This document shows, piece by piece, positions 1 through 8,487 of a stretch of DNA of 37,362 bases. Every line of letters begins with the position of its first letter. Positions within the stretch are counted from its first letter, which is position 1. The notes beneath the pieces were generated by a model. The model did not search any database. It saw only the letters and a program-made list of their open reading frames with translations, and was not told the origin of the DNA. A program made the translations under genes and the position numbers. Origin of the DNA: Planctomycetota bacterium (GTDB taxonomy: Bacteria; Planctomycetota; UBA11346). The stretch covers positions 1 to 37,362 of the forward strand of contig JANWWU010000024.1 in assembly GCA_025055595.1 (NCBI GenBank), in the 5' to 3' direction.

Positions 1-204
1 GGTCGGCACGCTGCCGACCACCAGACGGCTGAGGCGTTCGCGCAGCGCGGGATCGGCGCCATCGATCTCGGCGATCTCGCCGAGCCGCACCTGCGGGCCG
101 TTGACCGTGCGCTCGCCCGCCAAACGGATCTCGACCCCGGCCGCCGACGCCGCAGCCCACGCGAGGACGAGCGCTGCCGCCAGCCGAAAAAGGCCGAGTC
201 TCAT
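1..204 (-). CDS. flgA: FlgA, P-ring assembly chaperone (N-terminal part, cut by window edge)
   Basis: Reading the minus strand from an ATG at 204 gives 68 codons that stay open to the window edge. The protein starts with a signal peptide (MRLGLFRLAAALVLAWAAAS, then AAG) and continues with VEIRLAGERTV and VRLGEIAEI, the pattern of an FlgA N-terminal SAF-like region. FlgA is exported to the periplasm and helps FlgI build the flagellar P ring. The start is supported by a purine-rich GAGGTGGAG just upstream, and it lies 7 nt after the flgG stop, so it is the third gene of flgF-flgG-flgA. Gene order is the main support, because only the first 68 residues are visible. An unrelated exported protein is possible but unlikely in this position. 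Confidence 0.8.
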   Translation of the reverse strand, partial: MRLGLFRLAAALVLAWAAASAAGVEIRLAGERTVNGPQVRLGEIAEIDGADPALRERLSRLVVGSVPT

Positions 205-211
205 CTCCACC

Positions 212-1000
212 TCAACGCACCAGATCGTTGGCGGTGCGCAGCATCTGATCGGCCGTCGTGATGCTCTTGGAGTTGAGATCGTAGGCGCGCTGCGCCATGA
301 TCAGGTTGACGAGCTCGGTCACCGCCTCGACATTCGCTTTCTCGAGCGCGGCGTGCCGCAGGCTGCCGAAGCCAGGCTCGGTCGGATTGCCGACGACCGC
401 CGCCCCGCTCGCTTCGGTCGCTTCGAAGAGGTTGCGCCCGACGGCCAGCAGGCCGCCGGGGTTGCGGAAGCGCGCCAGGGAGATCTGGCCGAGCACGGTC
501 TCGGCGCCATCGATGGTCACCGTCACCGTGCCGTCGGGTGCGATGAACACCGCGTTCTCGCTGGCGCCATCGGGAACGGTGATCGCTGGCTGAATGAAAT
601 AGCCGTCGGCCGTCACCAAGCGCCCCTCGGCGTCGATGCGGAAGTCGCCGGCGCGCGTGTAAGCGACGCTGCCATCCGGTCGCTGCACCTGGAAGAAGCC
701 ATCGCCCTCGATCGCGACATCGAGCGGACGACCTGTCGGCTCGATGTTGCCAGCGGTGAACACCCGCGTCGTCCCGCTGACTGCCACGCCGGTGCCGATC
801 TGCGTGCCGGTCGGCTGGCGGCCCTGCTGGCCGATCCGCGCCCCCGGCTGCTGCTGGATGTCGTAGTACAGATCCTGGAAATCGGCGCGCTGCCGCTTGA
901 AGCCGGTGGTGTTGACATTCGCGATGTTGTTGGCGATCAGGTCGACATGCAGCTGCTGGGCGTTCATGCCGGCGGCAGCAGTCCACAGGGCGCGTGGCAT
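212..1000 (-). CDS. flgG: FlgG, flagellar distal rod protein
   Basis: The 262-residue product has the usual length of FlgG and its two signature ends. Near the N-terminus is the rod/hook-family motif ANNIANVNTTGFKR, and at the C-terminus is VEAVTELVNLIMAQRAYDLN followed by MLRTANDL. The ends form coiled coils that pack in the rod, and the protein is secreted by the flagellar type III apparatus without a cleaved signal. FlgG makes the distal rod that crosses the outer membrane region and connects to the hook. The ATG is preceded by a strong AGGAGGAG ribosome site at 1002-1009. It follows flgF by 16 nt and precedes flgA by 7 nt, so the three are one operon. Confidence 0.97.
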   Translation of the reverse strand: MPRALWTAAAGMNAQQLHVDLIANNIANVNTTGFKRQRADFQDLYYDIQQQPGARIGQQGRQPTGTQIGTGVAVSGTTRVFTAGNIEPTGRPLDVAIEGDGFFQVQRPDGSVAYTRAGDFRIDAEGRLVTADGYFIQPAITVPDGASENAVFIAPDGTVTVTIDGAETVLGQISLARFRNPGGLLAVGRNLFEATEASGAAVVGNPTEPGFGSLRHAALEKANVEAVTELVNLIMAQRAYDLNSKSITTADQMLRTANDLVR

Positions 1001-1016
1001 ATCTCCTCCTCATCCT

Positions 1017-1781
1017 TCAAGTACGCAAGATCTCGCTGTAGCCTTCGCCGGTGCGCACCTGCTGCGTCAGCGCGCGCTGCGCGGTGTCGTAGCGGCGCTG
1101 CAGCGCGATTAGCTGCACCAGCTCCTCGAGAGGTTCGGCGTTCGCGCGCTCCAGGTGCCCCTGCAAGACTCTCGCCGTTGCCGGCCGCAGGGTCTGTGAG
1201 CCAGGATCGAACACGATGCCATCGCCGCTCGACATCCGCGCTGGATCGTCGACACCGACAATGCGGAGGCGGCCGAGTTCCGTGCGCTGGATCCCGCCCG
1301 GAACCCGGGTCTCGACGCTGATCTGGCCATCTTCGGCGATGACGATCGAGCCCGCGGCCTCGGCTGGGACGACGATGGGCCCATTGTCGCCGAGGACCTG
1401 CCAGCCCCGCGGATCGATCAGGCGCCCCTGCGCGTCGAGCTGGAACGCGCCAGCGCGCGTCAGCCAGGTCTTGCCCTGCGGATCTTGCAGCGCGAAGAAG
1501 CCCGGACCGTGGAGCGCGACATCGAGCTCGCGCTGCGTCGGCTCGCGCACGCCATCGCGGAACGAGCGATAGCTGGCACCGGGCAGCACGCCGGCACCGC
1601 CGTCGCCGGCCAAGCCCCCGCGGCGTCCTTCGGCAGCCAAAACCGCCGCAAAACCGATGCGGGTGAGCCCCTCCCGGCGATAGCCGGGGGTCTGTACATG
1701 CGCGAGGTTGCGCGCCGTCGCCTCGAGGAGGCGGCTCTCCGTGACCATCGCGCTGGCTGCGGCGTAGATGCCCTTCGGCAT
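1017..1781 (-). CDS. flgF: FlgF, flagellar proximal rod protein
   Basis: The 254-residue product carries the rod-protein N-terminal motif MVTESRLLEATARNLAHVQT followed by PGYRR, and a C-terminal coiled-coil end with LERANAEPLEELVQLIALQR. FlgF is a structural subunit of the proximal rod of the flagellar basal body. I chose the ATG at 1781 (MPKGIYAA) because it gives the normal FlgF start and length. The frame is open upstream to 1934, but the added 51 residues (Arg- and Cys-rich) have no family counterpart. The ribosome site before 1781 is weak (GCGAG). The gene is divergent from pilT, with 161 nt between the two starts, and a sigma-54-like element lies in that gap at 1833-1848. Confidence 0.92.
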   Translation of the reverse strand: MPKGIYAAASAMVTESRLLEATARNLAHVQTPGYRREGLTRIGFAAVLAAEGRRGGLAGDGGAGVLPGASYRSFRDGVREPTQRELDVALHGPGFFALQDPQGKTWLTRAGAFQLDAQGRLIDPRGWQVLGDNGPIVVPAEAAGSIVIAEDGQISVETRVPGGIQRTELGRLRIVGVDDPARMSSGDGIVFDPGSQTLRPATARVLQGHLERANAEPLEELVQLIALQRRYDTAQRALTQQVRTGEGYSEILRT

Positions 1782-1832
1782 GGGGACTCGCTGTCGGAGA
1801 ATGCGACGCAGGATCGCGTCGATGCAGAGAAC

Positions 1833-1848
1833 GCGAACGTAGTGCCAA
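1833..1848 (-). promoter_or_regulatory. Possible sigma-54 (-24/-12) promoter of the flgF operon
   Basis: On the minus strand the sequence reads TTGGCACTACGTTCGC. The -24 block TTGGCAC matches the consensus YTGGCAC fully, and the GG and GC doublets are separated by exactly 10 bases, as sigma-54 requires. The -12 block is TCGC instead of TTGC. A start site about 12 nt downstream (near 1821) would leave a 40 nt leader before the flgF ATG at 1781. Sigma-54 control of rod and hook genes is known in several bacterial groups. No upstream activator site was identified. Confidence 0.45.
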
Positions 1849-1942
1849 TCCGTGCGAGGTCCTTCATCCTCTTTGACACACCCCGCAGAACGGAGGGCGT
1901 GCCTGACATAGCCCGGCGGCGAGCGCCCGGACACTGCATCGC

Positions 1943-3040
1943 ATGCCCTACGACATGAATCAGCTGCTCGAGATCTGTTTGCAGCAGAATGCGTCGGACA
2001 TTCACATTTCCTGCGGTCGCCCCCCTTCGTTCCGCATCCACGGCTCGATCAAAAGCCTCAACGGCCCACCTCTGACAGTCGATGACTGCGTGTCGCTGAT
2101 GAAGCAGATCACCAGCGAACGCGGGCAGCAAGAGCTGGCGAAAGACGGTTCCACCGACTTCGCGATCGGCTATCAGGAGCGGGCGCGCTTCCGCGTCTCG
2201 GCCTTCAAGCAGAAGGGGCGCATCAGCATGGTGCTGCGCCTGATCCCCTCGAAGCTCCTATCGTTCGATGACATCGGGCTCCCGCACCACATTAAAGACC
2301 TGGTCACGCGTCCGCGCGGGCTGATCCTCGTCACCGGCCCGACCGGCTCCGGCAAGTCGACGACGCTGGCGACGATGATCGACTTCATCAATCAGGAGGA
2401 GGCCGGCCACATCATCACGATCGAGGATCCGATCGAGTATTACCACCCGCACAAGAAGTGCGTCGTCAACCAGCGCGAGGTCCACGTCGACGTCCCGAGC
2501 TTCCACGAGGGCCTGCGCCGCGCCCTGCGCGAGGACCCCGACGTCATCCTCGTCGGCGAGATGCGCGATCTCGAAACGATCAGCGCTGCGATCACCGCTG
2601 CCGAGACCGGGCACCTGGTGTTCGGCACCCTGCACACGACCGGCGCCGCGCGCACCATCGACCGCATCATCGACGCCTTCCCGACCAACCAGCAAGAGAT
2701 GGTGCGCACGCAGATGGCGGGCAACCTGCTCGCCGTCATCTCGCAGGCCCTGGTGCCGCGCGCGTCGGGGAAGGGCCGCGTCGCCGCCTTCGAGATCATG
2801 ATCATGACGCCGGCGATCTCCAACCTGATTCGCGAGAACAAGACCTACCGCATCGACTCGACGATCCAGACCAGCGCCAAAGAGGGCATGATCCTCCTCG
2901 ACGAGTTCTTCTTCAAGCTGTTCCAGGCCGGCACCATCACCTACGATACGATGATGGAGTTCTGCAAGGACCCCGGCTACTTGCAGCGGCGCGTGCAGGA
3001 AGCCGGCATCGCGCCGCCCAGTGGCGGCAAGGGAGCCTGA
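1943..3040 (+). CDS. pilT: PilT, type IV pilus retraction ATPase
   Basis: The 365-residue protein has the four hallmarks of a PilT-type secretion ATPase: Walker A GPTGSGKST at 132-140, the Asp box ending IEDPIEY at 160-166, Walker B DPDVILVGEMRD at 198-209, and the His box TGHLVFGTLHT at 222-232. The C-terminal AISNLIRENK (291-300) corresponds to the AIRNLIRE signature that separates retraction motors from other family members. PilT hexamers sit at the cytoplasmic base of the pilus and drive disassembly of pilin, giving twitching. The ATG at 1943 is used; an in-frame ATG at 1955 (MNQLLE) is an alternative. It is the first gene of pilT-pilB-pilC. Confidence 0.95.
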   Translation: MPYDMNQLLEICLQQNASDIHISCGRPPSFRIHGSIKSLNGPPLTVDDCVSLMKQITSERGQQELAKDGSTDFAIGYQERARFRVSAFKQKGRISMVLRLIPSKLLSFDDIGLPHHIKDLVTRPRGLILVTGPTGSGKSTTLATMIDFINQEEAGHIITIEDPIEYYHPHKKCVVNQREVHVDVPSFHEGLRRALREDPDVILVGEMRDLETISAAITAAETGHLVFGTLHTTGAARTIDRIIDAFPTNQQEMVRTQMAGNLLAVISQALVPRASGKGRVAAFEIMIMTPAISNLIRENKTYRIDSTIQTSAKEGMILLDEFFFKLFQAGTITYDTMMEFCKDPGYLQRRVQEAGIAPPSGGKGA

Positions 3041-3041
3041 G

Positions 3042-4805
3042 ATGTTCAAGACCGGCAACATCGACGCCCAGGCCCTGCTGCGCCTGCTCTACCAGTGGGA
3101 AGAAGTCGACAAGGCGACCGCTCAGAAGATCTACGCCGACCACAAGAAGGGCGGCAAAAACCTCGTCCAAGCCTGCCTCGACCACGGCATCCCGGAGAGC
3201 GTCGTCCTCGGCGCCGCGGCCCAGCTGCTCGGCATGGGGAAGGCCGAGCTCGAGGGTCTGACCATCCCGCAAGCGCTGATCGCCAAGGTGCCGGCGGAGT
3301 ACGCCCACAGCTACCGGATCATTCCGACGCGGATGGAGAACAATGCGCTGATCGTCGCCACCGCCGACCCCGACAACCTGGCCGCGCTCGACGACTTGAA
3401 GTTCGCGCTCGGCGTCGCGCAGGTCAAGGCCGAGCTGACGACCGAGGAAGCGATCGCTTCCGCCCTCGAACGGTATTATCCGCAAGCCAAAAAAGACGAA
3501 GCGCAGGCGATGCTCGATCAGCTGCTTGAAGGGCGCGAGGAAACGGCGGCGAGCATCAGCGATGCCGAGATCATCGACCCCTCCGCCCTGCAGAACCTCG
3601 AAGCGCTCGGCAGCGACCTCTCGGCCCAGGCCGAAAGCGCGGCCGTGCGCAACCTGCTCAACCTCATCCTGCTGACCGCGGTGAAGGCCCAGGCCGCCGA
3701 CATCCACTTCGAACCTTTCGAGGACAAGTTCCGAGTCCGCAACCGGATCGACGGCGTCCTCTACGAGATGCTGCCGGTTCCCAAGCAGCTGGCGGCGCCG
3801 CTGGTCGCCCGCATCAAGGTGATGAGCCACCTGGACATCGCGGAACGGCGCCTGCCGCAGGACGGCAAGATCCCGGTCCGCATCGGCGACCGAGAGGTCG
3901 ACTTGCGTGTCTCGACCCTGCCGACGATGTTCGGCGAGAGCGTCGTGATCCGCGTTCTCGACCGCCATGTCGTCAGCCTCGACCTCGACAAGATCGGTTT
4001 CCCCGACGATCAGCTCGCGTACTTCAAGCAGGTGATCGAACGGCCCAACGGCATCGTCATCGTCACCGGACCGACCGGCTCCGGCAAGACGACGACGCTG
4101 TACTCGGCGCTGTCGGCGGTGAATACCGAGGATGTCAAGATCATCACCACCGAAGATCCGGTCGAATACGAGATCAAGGGCCTGGTCCAGGTGCCGGTCG
4201 ACGAGGAAGTCGGTCGCACCTTCGCCAACTGCCTGCGCGCCATCCTCCGCCAGGACCCCGACATCGTCCTGGTCGGCGAGGCGCGCGACAAGGAGACGGC
4301 GCAGATCGCGATCCAGGCCTCGCTGACCGGCCACCTCGTGTTTACGACCCTGCACACCAACGATGCGCCGACCGCCGTCACCCGCTTGATCGATATGGGC
4401 GTGGAGCCCTTCCTGATCGCCGCGACGCTCGAGACCGTGTGCGCGCAGCGCCTGGTGCGCACGATCTGCATCAAGTGCAAGGCGCCCTACGAGCCGAGCG
4501 ACGAAGAGCTGATGCAGCTCGGTCTCAAGCGCCGCGATGTCCAGGGGCAGCGCTTCTATTACGGCAAGGGCTGCGACCACTGCAAGGGCACCGGCTACAA
4601 GGGCCGCACCGCGATCTTCGAGCTGATGGACATCAACGATGCGATTCGCGAGCTGATCCTCGCCAAGGCCAGTGCCACACAGCTGCGGCTGGCGGCGCAG
4701 CGCGCCGGCATGCGCCCCTTGCGCGACGCCGGCATCCAGAAGATTTTCGCGGGGCTTACGACCATCGAGGAGGTGGTGCGCGAGACCCTGGCCATCGAAG
4801 AGTGA
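3042..4805 (+). CDS. pilB: PilB, type IV pilus extension ATPase
   Basis: The 587-residue product has an N-terminal GspE/PilB-type domain (about 1-150) and a C-terminal ATPase core. Walker A GPTGSGKTT is at 343-351, followed by the Asp box TTEDPVEYE, Walker B DPDIVLVGEARD and the His box TGHLVFTTLHT. A four-cysteine zinc site, C476/C479 and C511/C514, is typical of GspE/PilB and absent from PilT. The protein powers pilin polymerisation through the platform protein PilC. I start at ATG 3042, one base after the pilT stop, with GGGAG upstream; an in-frame GTG inside pilT at 3021 would add seven residues. A type II secretion GspE is the alternative, but the pilT neighbour favours a pilus. Confidence 0.93.
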   Translation: MFKTGNIDAQALLRLLYQWEEVDKATAQKIYADHKKGGKNLVQACLDHGIPESVVLGAAAQLLGMGKAELEGLTIPQALIAKVPAEYAHSYRIIPTRMENNALIVATADPDNLAALDDLKFALGVAQVKAELTTEEAIASALERYYPQAKKDEAQAMLDQLLEGREETAASISDAEIIDPSALQNLEALGSDLSAQAESAAVRNLLNLILLTAVKAQAADIHFEPFEDKFRVRNRIDGVLYEMLPVPKQLAAPLVARIKVMSHLDIAERRLPQDGKIPVRIGDREVDLRVSTLPTMFGESVVIRVLDRHVVSLDLDKIGFPDDQLAYFKQVIERPNGIVIVTGPTGSGKTTTLYSALSAVNTEDVKIITTEDPVEYEIKGLVQVPVDEEVGRTFANCLRAILRQDPDIVLVGEARDKETAQIAIQASLTGHLVFTTLHTNDAPTAVTRLIDMGVEPFLIAATLETVCAQRLVRTICIKCKAPYEPSDEELMQLGLKRRDVQGQRFYYGKGCDHCKGTGYKGRTAIFELMDINDAIRELILAKASATQLRLAAQRAGMRPLRDAGIQKIFAGLTTIEEVVRETLAIEE

Positions 4806-4826
4806 CCCCCTTCCATCGAGGATGGC

Positions 4827-6098
4827 ATGCCGAGCTTCGCCTATAAAGCCCACGACCGTCGCAGTGGCAAAGATGTCTCTGGCTCGATCGAGGCCGCCTC
4901 GCAGGCGGAAGCGATCGCCGCGCTCAAGAAGCAGGGCCTGCAGCCGCTCGAAATCAAGGAGAGCCGCAGCAAGCTCGCCAAGGCGGCGGCGCCCGGAGCG
5001 AAGGGCGACGGGAATCCGTTCTTGGCGACGGTGCTCAAGATCTTCGGCGGCGGTGTCAACGCCGCCCAGGTCACGCTGTTCACCCGCCAGCTCTCCACCT
5101 TGCAGGATGCCGGCCTGCCGATCGTGCAGTCGCTGCAGATCCTCACCGACATGCAGCGCCCCGGCACCTTCCGCGCCGTCCTGCAGCAGGTGACCGAGGA
5201 TGTGCAGAGCGGCACCATGCTGTCGGAGGCGATGGCGCGCCATCCCGAGGTCTGGGACAAGCTCTACACCAACCTGATCAAGGCCGGCGAGACCGCCGGC
5301 GCCCTCGATGTCATCCTGCGCCGGCTCGCCGAGTTCCGCGAGAAGGCGCAGAAGCTCAAGAAGAAGGTGATCGGGGCCCTGGTCTACCCGGTGGCGGTGA
5401 TGACGATCGCGATCGCCATCCTCACCTTCATCATGGTATTCATCGTCCCGAAGTTCGAGCAGATCTTCCGGGACCTGAACATCCGGCTGCCGGCGCTCAC
5501 CGTGCTGCTGATCGACATGTCGCGGTTCATCGGCGAGTGGTGGTGGATCGTGCTGCTCGCCATCGTCTTCGTGTTCTTCGCCCTGAAGATCATCCGCAAG
5601 ACGGAGGCCGGAGGCGCGATCGTCGATCGCGTGCAGCTGCGCATCCCGGTGCTCGGCATGGTCGTCAAGAAGAGCTCGATCGCGCGCTTCGCGCGCACGC
5701 TCGGCACCCTCGTCACCTCCGGCGTCGGCTTCCTCGACGCCCTCGACATCACCAAGAACGCGACGCCGAACATCGTCGTCCGCAATGCGATCCAGGCGGT
5801 GCGCGATTCGGTCAAGGAGGGCGAGACGATCAACGAGCCGCTGCGCCGTTCCGGGATCTTCGATGACATCGTCGTCAACATGATCAAGGTCGGCGAGGAG
5901 ACCGGCGAGCTCGACAAGATGCTGATCAAGATCGCCGACACCTACGACGAAGAGGTCGACGCCGCGGTCGCCGCGATGATGTCGCTGCTCGAGCCGGCCT
6001 TGATCATCTTCATGGGCGTCGCCGTCGGCTTCATCGTTATCGCCCTGTTCCTGCCGCTGATCTCGATCATCGAGCAGCTGAACGCCGGCGGCGGCTGA
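4827..6098 (+). CDS. pilC: PilC, type IV pilus inner-membrane platform protein
   Basis: The 423-residue protein contains two copies of the T2SSF domain: the first around 80-205 (VTLFTRQLSTLQDAGLPIVQ) and the second around 285-405 (IARFARTLGTLVTSGVGFLD). Hydrophobic spans follow each domain (about 185-212, 235-255 and 380-415), giving the usual three-helix PilC/GspF topology. PilC links the PilB and PilT motors to pilin in the inner membrane. The start ATG lies 21 nt after the pilB stop with a GAGG upstream. Signature second-domain features include the MIKVGEETGELDKML segment. No pilin or minor pilin gene is seen next to it; the operon ends here. Confidence 0.94.
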   Translation: MPSFAYKAHDRRSGKDVSGSIEAASQAEAIAALKKQGLQPLEIKESRSKLAKAAAPGAKGDGNPFLATVLKIFGGGVNAAQVTLFTRQLSTLQDAGLPIVQSLQILTDMQRPGTFRAVLQQVTEDVQSGTMLSEAMARHPEVWDKLYTNLIKAGETAGALDVILRRLAEFREKAQKLKKKVIGALVYPVAVMTIAIAILTFIMVFIVPKFEQIFRDLNIRLPALTVLLIDMSRFIGEWWWIVLLAIVFVFFALKIIRKTEAGGAIVDRVQLRIPVLGMVVKKSSIARFARTLGTLVTSGVGFLDALDITKNATPNIVVRNAIQAVRDSVKEGETINEPLRRSGIFDDIVVNMIKVGEETGELDKMLIKIADTYDEEVDAAVAAMMSLLEPALIIFMGVAVGFIVIALFLPLISIIEQLNAGGG

Positions 6099-6223
6099 GC
6101 GCTTGCTGCGCTGGGTCGCGCCCCAGCATTTAGCACCGCCCTGCGCCGGCGCAGGCTTGCGGCGCAGTCCTGCGCGCCGCCGCGCCTGGCGGCGCCGGCG
6201 ATCATCCCGCCCTCTGAACGCAC

Positions 6224-8110
6224 ATGCCCACGCACATCCTGATGAATGCGTACGACGAGCACGAGCTGCGCGTCGCGGTCATCCGCGACGGCCGCCTCGA
6301 GTCGCTCGTCCACGAACGGCTCGGCGACGGCCAGAACCTCGGCAACATCTACAAGGCTCGGGTCGCCAATGTCGAGCCCTCGCTCGACGCTGCCTTCCTC
6401 GATCTCGGAGGCCCGAAGAACGGCTTCATCCACATCTCGGAAGTGATCCACCAGCAGGGGCGCGAAGCGCGCATCGAATCCGTCCTCAAGCCCGGCGATG
6501 AAGTGATCGTCCAGGTGATCAAGGAGGCGATCAAGGACAAGGGCCCCTGCATGAGCATGTACCTGTCGCTGCCGGGGCGCGACCTCGTGCTGATGCACAA
6601 CGAGCAGGCGCGCGGGGTCTCCAAGCGCATCGAGGATCCGCTGGTGCGCCGGCGCTTGAAGAAGCTGCTCGACACCCTGGAGCCGCCGCCTGGCTTCGGC
6701 TTCATCGTCCGCACTCATGCCGCGCATGCCAGCGAGGCCGACATCCGTCTGGACTACGAGTACTTGAAGCGCCTCTGGGCGGAGGTCGAGGCGTTGGCCA
6801 AGCAGGTCAAGGCCCCGGCCTGCCTGTACCAGGAAGCCGACGTGATCGTCCGCACCCTGCGCGACATCGCCGGTCCCGACACCGAGCGGATCATCATCGA
6901 TCACGAGCGGCTCTACGACGAGGCGCGCGCTTTCGCCCAGGTCTTCATGCCCGAGCTCGCCGACAAGATCGCGCTGCACCGCGAAGAGCTGCCGCTGTTC
7001 TCCTACTATGGTCTCGAGGAACGGCTGGCCGCGATCTACGACCGCAAGGTCGAGCTGCCGAGCGGGGGCGCCATCGTCATCGAGCAGACCGAGGCCCTGG
7101 TGTCTATCGATGTCAACTCCGCCAAGAACCGCGAATCGAGCGATGTCGAAACGACGGCGCTGATGACCAACCTCGAGGCCGCGCAGGCGATCGCCGAGCA
7201 GCTCGTGCTGCGCGACCTCGGCGGCCTGATCGTCATCGATTTCATCGACATGGAGAAGCGGGAGAACCAGCGCCTCGTCCAGGTCGCGCTGCGTCGCGCC
7301 CTCGCCGCCGACCGCGCCAAGATCCAAGTCGGGCCGATGTCGCGCTTCGGCCTGGTCGAGCTGACCCGCCAGCGCCAGCGCCCGAGCCACAAGCTGGTCG
7401 CCTCCAGCGAGTGTCCCTACTGCGGCGGCACGGGCTCGATCAAGACCGCGGAAACCTTCGAGATCGACCTGATGCGCGAGATCCGCCAGATGCTGCACAG
7501 CCGAAACCTGCAGCGCCTGGAGGTCGTCGTGCCGGCCGACCTCGTCGCCGGCATCCTCAACAACCGCCGCAAGGAGCTGACGGAGCTCGAAGAACGGACG
7601 GAGTGCCGCATCGTCTTCAACCCCGATGCCTTGATGAAGGCGCGGGAGTTCCGGCTGATTCCCACCGCGCGCAAGGGGGGTCGCCGTGACGATCGCCCGC
7701 CGCCGGTGCGACCCTCGCTGCTGGCACCGCTGATGGTCGAGCAGGCCAAGGCCATCCGGATGGCGCAAGAGCTCGCGGCGATGAAGCCGGAGGACATCGA
7801 ACGCGAGCTGGCCAGCGAGCTGCAGCCGGCGAGCGCGCGCGAGGCGGCGGATGACCCGGCGGCCGCGACCGAGACCGCCCGGCCCGTCGCGCAGGCGGCG
7901 AACGCTGCCGCGCCCGCAGCCCCGCCGTCGGCCCCGGCGCGCGTTCCCGAACTGTGGGAGGAGGCCGCCGCGCTGCGCCGGCTGCTCTTCTCCCCGCCGC
8001 GACCGGTGCTCGTGGTCCCGGCGGCCGATGCTGCCTCCCTTGCTCGACCGCCCTCAGCCCATATAAGCGCTGCTTCGCCGCCGCGCGGGGGCCGGCGGCA
8101 TCGCCGCTAG
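6224..8110 (+). CDS. rng: Ribonuclease E/G family endoribonuclease
   Basis: The 628-residue product begins with the RNase E/G fold (GNIYKARVANVEPSLDAAFL, an embedded S1 domain ending in GFIHISEV). The metal-binding aspartates are D296 in SIDVNS and D339 in VIDFIDM, 43 residues apart as in the E. coli enzyme. The zinc-link CPYC is at 397-400, preceded by MSRFGLVELTRQRQRPS. The last ~150 residues are Ala/Pro-rich and low in complexity, ending in a basic GGRRHRR; this may be a short scaffold or RNA-binding tail. The enzyme cuts single-stranded AU-rich RNA and matures 5S/16S rRNA. Length is between RNase G (~490) and RNase E (~1060). The gene is 12 nt upstream of rplU, an association seen in many bacteria. 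Confidence 0.93.
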   Translation: MPTHILMNAYDEHELRVAVIRDGRLESLVHERLGDGQNLGNIYKARVANVEPSLDAAFLDLGGPKNGFIHISEVIHQQGREARIESVLKPGDEVIVQVIKEAIKDKGPCMSMYLSLPGRDLVLMHNEQARGVSKRIEDPLVRRRLKKLLDTLEPPPGFGFIVRTHAAHASEADIRLDYEYLKRLWAEVEALAKQVKAPACLYQEADVIVRTLRDIAGPDTERIIIDHERLYDEARAFAQVFMPELADKIALHREELPLFSYYGLEERLAAIYDRKVELPSGGAIVIEQTEALVSIDVNSAKNRESSDVETTALMTNLEAAQAIAEQLVLRDLGGLIVIDFIDMEKRENQRLVQVALRRALAADRAKIQVGPMSRFGLVELTRQRQRPSHKLVASSECPYCGGTGSIKTAETFEIDLMREIRQMLHSRNLQRLEVVVPADLVAGILNNRRKELTELEERTECRIVFNPDALMKAREFRLIPTARKGGRRDDRPPPVRPSLLAPLMVEQAKAIRMAQELAAMKPEDIERELASELQPASAREAADDPAAATETARPVAQAANAAAPAAPPSAPARVPELWEEAAALRRLLFSPPRPVLVVPAADAASLARPPSAHISAASPPRGGRRHRR

Positions 8111-8121
8111 TGGAGGAAGCT

Positions 8122-8436
8122 GTGCAGTACGCCGTGATCAGCGATCGTCAACGCCAGTACCGCGTGACGCCGGGGGCCCGCCTCCTCGTCGATCACCTCG
8201 CCGCGCCGCCGGGCAGCGAGCTCGAACTCCCCGTTCTGCTGATCGCCGACGGCGGCTCCGTGCGCATCGGCTCGCCCTTCGTCGCCGGCGCGACCGCGCG
8301 GATCAAGGTTCTTGGCGAGCACAAGGGCGACAAGATCATCATCGGCAAGTTCAAGCGCCGCAAGCACATGACCAATCGGCGCAAGGGGTTTCGCGCGCGC
8401 TCGACGCTGGTCGAAGTCCTCGCCATCCACGGCTGA
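8122..8436 (+). CDS. rplU: Ribosomal protein bL21
   Basis: The 104-residue protein begins QYAVISDRQRQYRVTPG, the L21 N-terminal strand, and contains the conserved C-terminal block KIIIGKFKRRKHMTNRRKGF followed by RARSTLVEV. It binds 23S rRNA in the large subunit. The frame is open further upstream, inside the RNase gene, but the family start fits the GTG at 8122, which has a strong GGAGGA at 8112-8117. It lies 12 nt after the RNase E/G stop. In most bacteria rpmA (L27) comes next; here the following gene is an unrelated exported protein, so rpmA must be elsewhere. Confidence 0.95.
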   Translation: MQYAVISDRQRQYRVTPGARLLVDHLAAPPGSELELPVLLIADGGSVRIGSPFVAGATARIKVLGEHKGDKIIIGKFKRRKHMTNRRKGFRARSTLVEVLAIHG

Positions 8437-8487
8437 GCGCGCTGCTGCGCCGGCCGGCCCCCTGCCTCATCTCTGAAGGAAGCCGCC

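Noticed and set aside
1873-1878. TTGACA hexamer before pilT
   Set aside because: No TATAAT-like element occurs at 16-18 bases; the nearest (GACATA) is 26 bases away.
1782-1934. Longer FlgF start
   Set aside because: The added residues have no match to FlgF and would cover the divergent promoter region.
2937-5243. Long open frames on the minus strand across pilB and similar mirror frames elsewhere
   Set aside because: They are antisense to clear genes, have no family motifs, and follow from high GC at third codon positions.
6140-6170. GCGCAGG...CCTGCGC inverted repeat after pilC
   Set aside because: No T run follows, the loop is long, and GC-rich inverted repeats are expected by chance in this DNA.
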